A model generated the notes under the pieces. It worked only from the letters and a program-made list of their open reading frames with translations, did no database searches and was not told the origin of the DNA. A stretch of 56,501 bases of DNA from Bryobacterales bacterium (GTDB lineage: Bacteria > Acidobacteriota > Terriglobia > Bryobacterales > Bryobacteraceae). Shown here in pieces: positions 50,158 to 56,501 of this stretch (its first letter is position 1; each line of letters opens with the position of its first letter). Both the position numbers and the translations under genes were made by a program. The stretch is taken from contig JAEUQC010000139.1 in NCBI GenBank assembly GCA_016789905.1, positions 1 through 56,501 of the forward strand. The letters are read 5' to 3'.

Positions 50158-51099
50158 ATGCCGACACCTCCCGTCACCATCACACTCGTCCGTCATCGCG
50201 GCCAGGCTGCCGACGCCGTTCTCCGCAATTTCGTCGACGGCGGCACCGAGGCCGGCCGCCGCGCTCCCCGCGGCATCGACCCGGAGTTCGTCTCCTACTG
50301 GCTGCGCGAGAATATCAAGGCCGATTGCTCCCCCAGCGCCATGATGCGCACCGGAGATCTTCTGCGCTTTTATGAGCGTAAAGATGTGCTCGACGCCGTC
50401 AGCCGGCTGCTGACGCGCAACGAGTCGCAGGAGCGCGCCTTCCGCGTCTCCATGTATGCGCTGCAGGCCATCGGGGAAGTGGGCACGCTGGAGCAGCAAG
50501 CCTTCGCCACCCGTTATCTCAATGAGTTTCTGCTGCCCCAGCCAGTGGCCATGGATTTCTTCAATCTGGTGCTGGAAACGGCGGAGGCGCTGGCCCCCGC
50601 CGTCGACATGGCCGCCGTCGGCCGGCGGCTCCAGGCGGCGATTGACGCCGTAGGAACGCCAAAGGACTTGAACACCTCCGCCGCCATTCCGTACATGAAG
50701 TACTCCGACTACCGGACGCTTTCCTATCCAGCCGCTGTGCGCACGGTCGAAGCGAAGCGCCGCCTGTTGGCCATCGCGCCCGCCGGCCGGTTGCAGGAAC
50801 TGCTGTTTATCTATCTTGGCGAATCGCCGCTTTCCTCTCCGGCCATGATCACGTGGTCCGGCCGGCTGCTGCGTCAGCACGCGATGGCCGATGGGCAGGA
50901 CGCGGTGCTGGCCGCCTTGGCAGCGATTCTCGACGGGGCGCTGGGCAGCCAGATGCCGAAGCCGAAGAAGGAGTTCATCGTCCAGCGCGCCGCCCAGGCC
51001 ATCGTCTATTTGCAGGGCAAACTCACGTTCCCGCAGGAAGCGGCGTTTGACGCCATCAAGCCGCGAATGCTCAATTTTCTGTGGGATGACATTGGGTAG
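50158..51099 (+). CDS. Partner protein of effector copy 2
   Basis: This 313-residue paralogue of 47308-48252 has the same conserved blocks: RRAPRGIDPEFVSYWLREN, LRFYERKDV, LNEFLLPQPVAMDFF, LQELLFIYLGES and QGKLTFPQEAA. I place the start at the ATG at 50158, 5 bp after the effector stop, where the N-terminus MPTPPVTITLVR aligns with partner 1. The longer frame to 49924 lies inside the effector gene. It is soluble and predicted helical, with no export signal. Confidence 0.75.
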   Translation: MPTPPVTITLVRHRGQAADAVLRNFVDGGTEAGRRAPRGIDPEFVSYWLRENIKADCSPSAMMRTGDLLRFYERKDVLDAVSRLLTRNESQERAFRVSMYALQAIGEVGTLEQQAFATRYLNEFLLPQPVAMDFFNLVLETAEALAPAVDMAAVGRRLQAAIDAVGTPKDLNTSAAIPYMKYSDYRTLSYPAAVRTVEAKRRLLAIAPAGRLQELLFIYLGESPLSSPAMITWSGRLLRQHAMADGQDAVLAALAAILDGALGSQMPKPKKEFIVQRAAQAIVYLQGKLTFPQEAAFDAIKPRMLNFLWDDIG

Positions 51100-51189
51100 G
51101 CGAGGGGAATTCTCCTTCGAAAAATAAGAACCCGTTGACCCCAATTTCCGCTTTTTCCCGAGTTGTCAATAGGACGCCAGCGCGCCTAT

Positions 51190-53049
51190 ATGCCAACTCT
51201 AGTCCACGCCAACGATGGCGACTGTCTTTGCGGCATCGCCAGCACCTACGGCTACTTCGATTGCGGGCCTCTTCGCGCGCTTCCGGAAAACGCCGCCTAT
51301 CTCAACCGCGAACTTCGCCAGAACGATATCGTCACTGTCCCCGATCTCGCCGTGGAAGACCACGCCCGCGAAGTCGACACCCGTCACGTCTTCCAGCTTC
51401 TCACCTCCCCGCCCATCAACATCCGCTTCGTTCACGGCTCCCCCAATCTCCCCTACCGTGACGACCCCACTTCCCCCGTCCTCTTTGTCTCTAACTTCGT
51501 TACCAATCTCGCCGGCGCAGACGGCCTCCAGCGCTTTACCGATGGGTACGGCTACGAAACCCATGCCGACGCTGACGGCGACACGTTCAAGGTGGAGGTC
51601 TGGGACCCGGCCGCCGGCGCCTCCGTGAACGTCAGGCTCGAAGCCCTCCAGCCGGTGTACAACCAGCAACTGGAAGTGGATGCCTACGTCCCCTTCGCCA
51701 CCGCCGGCCGCTTCATTGATCCGCTTGTTTGCAACGCCGTCGGCGCGGGCACGGAAAACACATACCGCTCCAAGTACATGCGTCTCGTCGTTGACGAAGA
51801 GGACCTCGCGACGCCTTCCAACCAGGGCCAGTTCCTGCTTGTCAGCGATATCGCCGATGGCCTTGGCACGGGCCTCGCCGCTGATAACGACACGGTGGAA
51901 ATCCTCGATCAGCTTGTGCGCGCCACGTATGAGGTCCAACGCTGCCCCGGCAATCCCAGGTGCCGTGTCTCCACCTCCGCGCCAATCAGCCTGGACTTCC
52001 GCCGCCGCCTGCGCCTGCACTTCCACATCATCCGGGAAAACGTTGGCGCCAACACGATTCCCGGCGGTGTTCCCATTCCGGATGTGCAGCGCAACATCCG
52101 GCTCCGCGTCTACAAGTACTTCCGCCGCATCTACGCGCAGGCCCATATCGCCCCGCGCATCTCCGGATTCACAATTTACGACCCGCCCGCGCGCAACATG
52201 ATCTGCCTCTCGCACGCGCAAGGCGCCGCCGCGGCCGTCGCCGGGCAGATCGACATTCACATCACCACCGAGGCCGGCAACGCATTTCCATTTCCTTCCG
52301 TTCCCGTGGACCTGAACGATACGCCGCTCCAAATCGGCGAGCGCATCGTGGCGTCGCTCCCGCCGGGTCTCAACGGACACGCCTTCCCCACGCCCCTTCA
52401 GCGCAACGCCGCCCATCCGGCCTGCGACGTGGTCATCCACGAAGCCAACGGCCTGCGCCTCATCGTCTCCATCACCGCAAACACCAGTGACGTCTCCGCG
52501 GAAGTCCCCAACGTCAATCTCGCGCAGGTCCAGTCCGGCATCGCCGAAGATAGTTCGCCCTCCATGCTCACCATTGAACTAAAGCGGCTCCTGCAGTTGG
52601 CTGCCGTTGACGACGACGCCCTGCATTGCATTGTCGTCGGCGGCATGCTCGACGCCGATCTGATGGGCCAGGCCTTTCCTTCGTTTGGCCATTTCCCCGC
52701 CTCTCACCGCCCGCCGCTCCCGTACCGTTCCGCCGTCGTCGTCGCTTACTATCAAAACGGCGCCGGCGTGCTGAACGAGGACGACACCAATCCATCCCTG
52801 CTGGCCCACGAAGCCGCCCACGCCCTTTCCGATTACAGTCACACCAACCCCGCCGGCCCTCACGCCTACGATCAACTCCTGCAGCGCATTCCCCCGCTGT
52901 TCATCCCCTTCGACGCGGCCAAACGCATCAACGACGATCCGTTCTCCGTCTCCATGGAGCTCGATTCCATCCCGGCTGGAGTTTACTTCGACGCCAATCT
53001 TACGCAGACCATCCTTGCCGTGGGCGACGGCAAATTGGAGCGTTGGTAA
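51190..53049 (+). CDS. Putative VgrG-linked metallopeptidase effector, copy 3 (divergent)
   Basis: This 619-residue paralogue is the most divergent of the three. The LysM-like start is kept (DGDCLCGIASTYGY, VTVPDLAVEDH, DTRHVF), as are RFVHGSPNLPYRDD and RSKYMRLVVDEEDL. The zinc-site-like motif is LLAHEAAHALSDYSH: His540, Glu541, His544, Asp548 and His551. The SP before HExxH is replaced by LA. It ends GKLERW. I start at the ATG at 51190, where the alignment with the other copies begins; the frame opens at 51163. A 90-bp gap precedes it, longer than elsewhere in the operon, so a secondary promoter is possible. Confidence 0.8.
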   Translation: MPTLVHANDGDCLCGIASTYGYFDCGPLRALPENAAYLNRELRQNDIVTVPDLAVEDHAREVDTRHVFQLLTSPPINIRFVHGSPNLPYRDDPTSPVLFVSNFVTNLAGADGLQRFTDGYGYETHADADGDTFKVEVWDPAAGASVNVRLEALQPVYNQQLEVDAYVPFATAGRFIDPLVCNAVGAGTENTYRSKYMRLVVDEEDLATPSNQGQFLLVSDIADGLGTGLAADNDTVEILDQLVRATYEVQRCPGNPRCRVSTSAPISLDFRRRLRLHFHIIRENVGANTIPGGVPIPDVQRNIRLRVYKYFRRIYAQAHIAPRISGFTIYDPPARNMICLSHAQGAAAAVAGQIDIHITTEAGNAFPFPSVPVDLNDTPLQIGERIVASLPPGLNGHAFPTPLQRNAAHPACDVVIHEANGLRLIVSITANTSDVSAEVPNVNLAQVQSGIAEDSSPSMLTIELKRLLQLAAVDDDALHCIVVGGMLDADLMGQAFPSFGHFPASHRPPLPYRSAVVVAYYQNGAGVLNEDDTNPSLLAHEAAHALSDYSHTNPAGPHAYDQLLQRIPPLFIPFDAAKRINDDPFSVSMELDSIPAGVYFDANLTQTILAVGDGKLERW

Positions 53050-53055
53050 CCGCCT

Positions 53056-53895
53056 ATGCCGCTCCCCGCCGTTCAGATCACCAGCGTCCGCCAGCCGCAA
53101 TCGCTCGCCACGGCGCTGTTGCGCGATTTCGTTCTCCACGGCGTGCCGGCCCATCACGCTCCGCGCGGCATTGATCCCGGGTTCATCGCCTATTGGGTTC
53201 CGCTGCACATCACCGCCGCCGCGCCGCCCAAAGTTTTCGACCGTCTTCTGGAACTCCTGCTCTTCTACGAACAGCCCGAGCCTCTCGCCCGCCTGGCTAC
53301 GTTCCTCACCGGTCAGGAATCGAATCACGATCAACTCTGCCGTTCGCTCCACATCGTCCGCGCCCTGGCCGAGCTTGGCTCGTCTGCCCATTTATCGTTT
53401 GCAGCGGAGTACTTCTCGCGCTATCTCTTGCCTCACGCCGCCGTCATGCCGGCCTTTCCGCTTGTGCTTGCCGCCGCTGAAGCGCTCGGCATCGATATGG
53501 AGCCCATTTTCCGACGCGTTCTCTCCGCGCCCCCGGACGATAACTACACCCAATACGCTCGTGCCTTATTTCCTGCTTCTCTCGCGGCCTCGCGGACACG
53601 CCGCCGCCTGCTTGCCCAGCCCAGCCTCGGCGAGCTTGCCGGCATCTACCTGCACCGCCCGGCCTTGTCCGTCTTCGCCGCCCGGCTGCTGCGCGGCGCG
53701 GCGATGCGGGACTCACAGCCGGCCGTTCTCGCCGCGTTTTCCGGCGCGCTCGACCAGGCCATCTCCACCCGGTCCCAACAAGTCCACCGCGCCGCCGAGG
53801 CGATCCTGTACTGCAAAGGAACGCTCACTTTTTCCCAGGAACTTGCTGTTGCCGCGTTCCCGGCCACCGGTGCGCATTTCCTTTCGGACAACTAA
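53056..53895 (+). CDS. Partner protein of effector copy 3 (shorter, divergent)
   Basis: This 279-residue paralogue of the two other partners is about 35 residues shorter. The N-terminal block HHAPRGIDPGFIAYW and the later segments LELLLFYEQPE, FSRYLLPHAAVMPAF, LGELAGIYLHRPALS and CKGTLTFSQELAVAA align clearly. WLREN has become WVPLH, so the most conserved block of partners 1-2 is altered here, in step with the divergence of its effector. It starts 6 bp after the effector stop and ends the operon. It has no signal peptide. Confidence 0.75.
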   Translation: MPLPAVQITSVRQPQSLATALLRDFVLHGVPAHHAPRGIDPGFIAYWVPLHITAAAPPKVFDRLLELLLFYEQPEPLARLATFLTGQESNHDQLCRSLHIVRALAELGSSAHLSFAAEYFSRYLLPHAAVMPAFPLVLAAAEALGIDMEPIFRRVLSAPPDDNYTQYARALFPASLAASRTRRRLLAQPSLGELAGIYLHRPALSVFAARLLRGAAMRDSQPAVLAAFSGALDQAISTRSQQVHRAAEAILYCKGTLTFSQELAVAAFPATGAHFLSDN

Positions 53896-53940
53896 GCGGA
53901 CGCCAGCCAACGTTGCCGCCGGTGTGGCCAACCACCCACT

Positions 53941-54714
53941 TTAGACGGCTCGCCGGCACGTCAGCCGCATCTGCAACCGGGGCCGCCGCGTGTTGGCCGA
54001 CACCGTGTGCAGGCAGCGCGGGTCCATCAGCACCACATCGCCCGCGCCGCCGGTCAACTCGATGACACGCAGCGGAATTCCCGCCGAAAGATACTCCGTG
54101 TTCATGAAGCGCCGCACGCGCGCAAGCGGATCGCCGCCCGGGGTGAACAGCTCTTCGAACCACGGCTCTTCGCGGCGCAGGGCATCCATCGCGGCTTCCG
54201 TGGTCAGCAGCCCCTCTGGCGCCGCCGTCGCCGCCAGCGCGCGCAATCGCCGCTGGGACCCGGCGATGGCCACCGTCGCGCCGCCGCCCGCCTCCACAGC
54301 GTCGAGCATTACGAACGCCAACAGCCCCCAGCCGTGCTCCCGCACCGCTGACGTTGGTTCATCCACGTGCCACGCCGCATGTGGCACAGTCCACTCCACA
54401 CCGCCCGGCAGCGGCAGGTTCGGCGCCGCCAGGCCGCCGCCCTCTTCCGCCACCGGCTCCCAGACGTGCGGCCCCACCACGGCGTCAATCGCCGCGCTCA
54501 CCGTGGCGGGCAATCCGGCGAACGCACTTGCTCGCCCCACTTCCCACAGCGCATCGCCCGCCTCCGGCGGCGGCCGCAGCGCTCCCACAATCTCCACCAT
54601 CGCCATCCGCTCCAACACACGCTCCACCTCCGCGCGCATGGCGGCGGCCTCCTCGGCGCCGAACACGCCGGGCAGGCGCAAAACGCCGTTGACGGCAAGC
54701 GGGTCCAATGTCAT
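53941..54714 (-). CDS. Phytanoyl-CoA dioxygenase-like Fe(II)/2-oxoglutarate oxygenase
   Basis: This 257-residue protein has the PhyH-type double-stranded beta-helix. The iron triad is visible: WHVDEP gives His116 and Asp118, and MDPRCLHTVSAN gives His236. Arg residues just downstream (RRPRLQMR) can bind the 2-oxoglutarate carboxylate. The enzyme probably hydroxylates a small molecule in the cytoplasm; the substrate is unknown. It lies 15 bp downstream of malate synthase on the same strand and may be co-transcribed. It converges on the VgrG operon with a 45-bp gap. Confidence 0.85.
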   Translation of the reverse strand: MTLDPLAVNGVLRLPGVFGAEEAAAMRAEVERVLERMAMVEIVGALRPPPEAGDALWEVGRASAFAGLPATVSAAIDAVVGPHVWEPVAEEGGGLAAPNLPLPGGVEWTVPHAAWHVDEPTSAVREHGWGLLAFVMLDAVEAGGGATVAIAGSQRRLRALAATAAPEGLLTTEAAMDALRREEPWFEELFTPGGDPLARVRRFMNTEYLSAGIPLRVIELTGGAGDVVLMDPRCLHTVSANTRRPRLQMRLTCRRAV

Positions 54715-54729
54715 CCCCGGCCGCGATTC

Positions 54730-56301
54730 CTAATCGATGTGGCGGTAAGCCGCCGTGGTAAGAAACTCCTGGAAATCGTCGCGCGTCATCATGTCCGCGA
54801 AGATGGCCGCCGCCCGCTGCTTGTTCGGAGTGCCGGGCTTGGCGGCCAGTTCGGCGTCAATCGCCGCGCGCACCAGTTCCGCTGTCACGCGCCGCCCGTC
54901 GGCCATGGTGACGCCATGCTTCACCCACTGCCAGACCTGCGAACGCGAAATCTCCGCCGTGGCCGCGTCTTCCATCAGGTTATAGATCGGCACGCACCCG
55001 TTCCCGTTCAGCCAGGCCTCCAGGTACTGAATGCCCACGTCCACATTCATCTGGAGACCGGCGGCGGTCACTTCACCCGCCACCGGCTCCAGCAGTTCGG
55101 CTTCCGTCACGTGGACATCTTCGCGCTTCGCGTCAATCTGGTTCGGCGCGGGCATGAACTCATCGAACACCGCCTTGGCGATGGGAATGAGCCCCGGATG
55201 CGCAACCCAGGTGCCATCGTGCCCGGCGCGCACTTCGCGCAGTTTGTCTTGCCGAACGCGTTCCAGCGCCTGTTCGTTCGCCGCCGGATCGTTCTTAATG
55301 GGGATCTGCGCCGCCATGCCGCCCATGGCGTGAATGCCGCGTTTATGGCAGGTCTGAATCAACAGGTCGACGTAGGCTTTCAAAAAGGCCTTCGTCATGG
55401 TGACCTGCGCGCGGTCCGGCAGAATCCGGTCGGCGCGGTGGCCGAGCTTTTTGATATAGCTGAAAATGTAGTCCCAACGGCCGCAGTTCAGTCCGGCGGA
55501 ATGGTCGCGCAATTCGTAGAGAATCTCGTCCATTTCAAACGAAGCGAGGATGGTCTCAATCAGCACCGTGGCGCGTACGGAGCCCTGCGGCACACCGCAG
55601 TAATCCTGGGCGAAGACGAAGACATCGTTCCACAGCCGGGCCTCCAGATGGCTTTCCATTTTGGGCAGGTAGAAATAGGGCCCGCGCCCGCGCCGCAGGG
55701 ACTCCGCGGCGTTGTGGAAGAAGTACAGGCCAAAGTCAAACAGCGAGCCGGAGATGGGCTTGCCGGCCACCAGCATGTGTTTTTCCTCCAGGTGCCATCC
55801 GCGCGGACGCACCAGCAGCACAGCGGTGGAGGCGTTGAGTTTGTACTCCTTGCCCTCCGGACTGGTGAAGGAGATGGACCCGTTGACGGCGTCGCGCATA
55901 TTGAGCTGGCCCTGCAGGTTGTTGTCCCAGGTGGGCGAGTTGGCGTCTTCAAAATCCGCCATGAAAACGGACGCGCCGGAGTTCAGCGCGTTGATAACCA
56001 TCTTTCGTTCCACCGGCCCGGTAATTTCCACGCGCCGGTCCCGCAGCGCCGGCGGAATGGGCGCCACGGTCCAGGCCGATTCGCGGATGGCGCGTGTTTC
56101 CGGCAGGAACGCGGGCAGGGCGCCGTGGCGCAGTTGTTCCCAGCGTTCGGCGCGGCGCGCCAGCAGGGCCTCGCGCCGCGCGTCGAACCGGGTGGACAAC
56201 TGCACGAGAAACTGAATCGCCTCTGGCGTGAGGATCTCAGCGTAGGCGCCCTCAATGGGGCGCGTGAAGGAAACGGAAGGCGCTGCGGCGGGGTGGGTCA
56301 T
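54730..56301 (-). CDS. aceB: Malate synthase A
   Basis: This 523-residue enzyme of the glyoxylate shunt condenses glyoxylate with acetyl-CoA to malate. Its length fits the A isoform. Family signatures are VRPRGWHLEEKHM, FADFEDANSPTW, the diagnostic GLNCGRWDYIFSYIKK and the C-terminal catalytic-loop segment MEDAATAEISRSQVW. No isocitrate lyase gene is visible in the window. The start at 56301 gives a standard N-terminus. Confidence 0.96.
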   Translation of the reverse strand: MTHPAAAPSVSFTRPIEGAYAEILTPEAIQFLVQLSTRFDARREALLARRAERWEQLRHGALPAFLPETRAIRESAWTVAPIPPALRDRRVEITGPVERKMVINALNSGASVFMADFEDANSPTWDNNLQGQLNMRDAVNGSISFTSPEGKEYKLNASTAVLLVRPRGWHLEEKHMLVAGKPISGSLFDFGLYFFHNAAESLRRGRGPYFYLPKMESHLEARLWNDVFVFAQDYCGVPQGSVRATVLIETILASFEMDEILYELRDHSAGLNCGRWDYIFSYIKKLGHRADRILPDRAQVTMTKAFLKAYVDLLIQTCHKRGIHAMGGMAAQIPIKNDPAANEQALERVRQDKLREVRAGHDGTWVAHPGLIPIAKAVFDEFMPAPNQIDAKREDVHVTEAELLEPVAGEVTAAGLQMNVDVGIQYLEAWLNGNGCVPIYNLMEDAATAEISRSQVWQWVKHGVTMADGRRVTAELVRAAIDAELAAKPGTPNKQRAAAIFADMMTRDDFQEFLTTAAYRHID

Positions 56302-56343
56302 AGTGGCCTTTCCACACTACACCCCGCGCGGCGGCGCCGCAAT

Positions 56344-56501
56344 TCAGGGGGTGATGATGCGCGGCTGGCCGGGAGCGAGCGTGATGGACCGCGTTTGGGC
56401 GGCGCGCTGGAGGCGGAGCGGGAATGTGCCGCCGGCCTGGCTGCGGAGGGTGGCGGTGGTCAGCTTGCCGTTGGCCCAGGCCATGTCGATCTCCACACCG
56501 C
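56344..56501 (-). CDS. C-terminal end of a probable GH95 alpha-L-fucosidase (cut by window edge)
   Basis: The minus strand is open from the window edge to a stop at 56344-56346. It reads GVEIDMAWANGKLTTATLRS and then a short beta-rich tail. This resembles the C-terminal beta-sandwich of GH95-type fucosidases, which commonly read GFEVDLxWKDGKL. Only about 51 residues are visible, so the family call is tentative. Confidence 0.55.
   Translation of the reverse strand, partial: GVEIDMAWANGKLTTATLRSQAGGTFPLRLQRAAQTRSITLAPGQPRIITP

Overview
The window reads as chromosomal DNA from an acidobacterium, probably of the Bryobacterales/Solibacter type. The grounds are a very large Oar-like TonB-dependent receptor with an N-terminal carboxypeptidase-regulatory domain, GC-rich genes with GC-rich third positions, and cysteine-rich small proteins attached to a metal-efflux operon. 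This is inferred from protein style; no 16S or other marker gene is present.

Region 1 (1-5615): the end of a lytic transglycosylase, then an overlapping NtrB/NtrC-like histidine kinase and sigma-54 response regulator. Convergent to these lie an alpha-glucan phosphorylase and a small glycogen-binding (CBM48) protein, and divergent from those an uncharacterised protein. The 249-bp divergent intergenic region carries a near-perfect -24/-12 promoter and an enhancer-like palindrome, so the neighbouring regulator probably controls it.

Region 2 (5821-18042): a plus-strand heavy-metal efflux operon. It holds a Cys-rich small protein, CzcC-, CzcB- and CzcA-like subunits, a Zn/Cd/Pb P1B-2 ATPase, a small His/Cys protein and a TonB-dependent receptor.

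Region 3 (18125-33037): a minus-strand arsenic/mercury/redox region with layered duplication and decay. One intact ars operon runs arsR-arsC-arsM::arsD-arsA-acr3-DUF2180-like. A mer-type operon has merR, a MerC-like transporter and two thioredoxin-like proteins but no mercuric reductase. A second ars locus has arsR, an arsC with a signal-like N-terminus and a c-type cytochrome. Remnants of a third arsR-arsC, of a second acr3 and of a cation-diffusion facilitator are visible. A two-subunit molybdopterin/Fe-S oxidoreductase lies upstream.

Region 4 (33038-36910): almost gene-free DNA. It holds the 3' half of an initiator tRNA-fMet gene, clustered TGTMACCAA repeats, a fused replication-initiator/AlbA_2-type ORF and a UvrD-helicase tail. 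I read it as the right-hand junction of one or more integrated elements, which would make regions 2-3 part of a genomic island.

Region 5 (36911-53895): a very compact VgrG operon. A lipoprotein and VgrG1 precede a LysM/peptidoglycan-binding protein and a large unknown protein. VgrG2 is followed by three tandem copies of a two-gene module. In each module the first gene encodes a LysM-like protein with a conserved C-terminal HExxHxxxDxxH motif (a putative zinc metallopeptidase), and the second encodes a predicted helical partner of about 280-314 residues. This is the best candidate for an undescribed system: probably contractile-injection (type VI-like) effectors with their cognate immunity proteins or loading factors.

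Region 6 (53941-56501): a phytanoyl-CoA dioxygenase-like protein, malate synthase A and the end of a probable GH95 fucosidase, all on the minus strand and apparently ordinary core metabolism.
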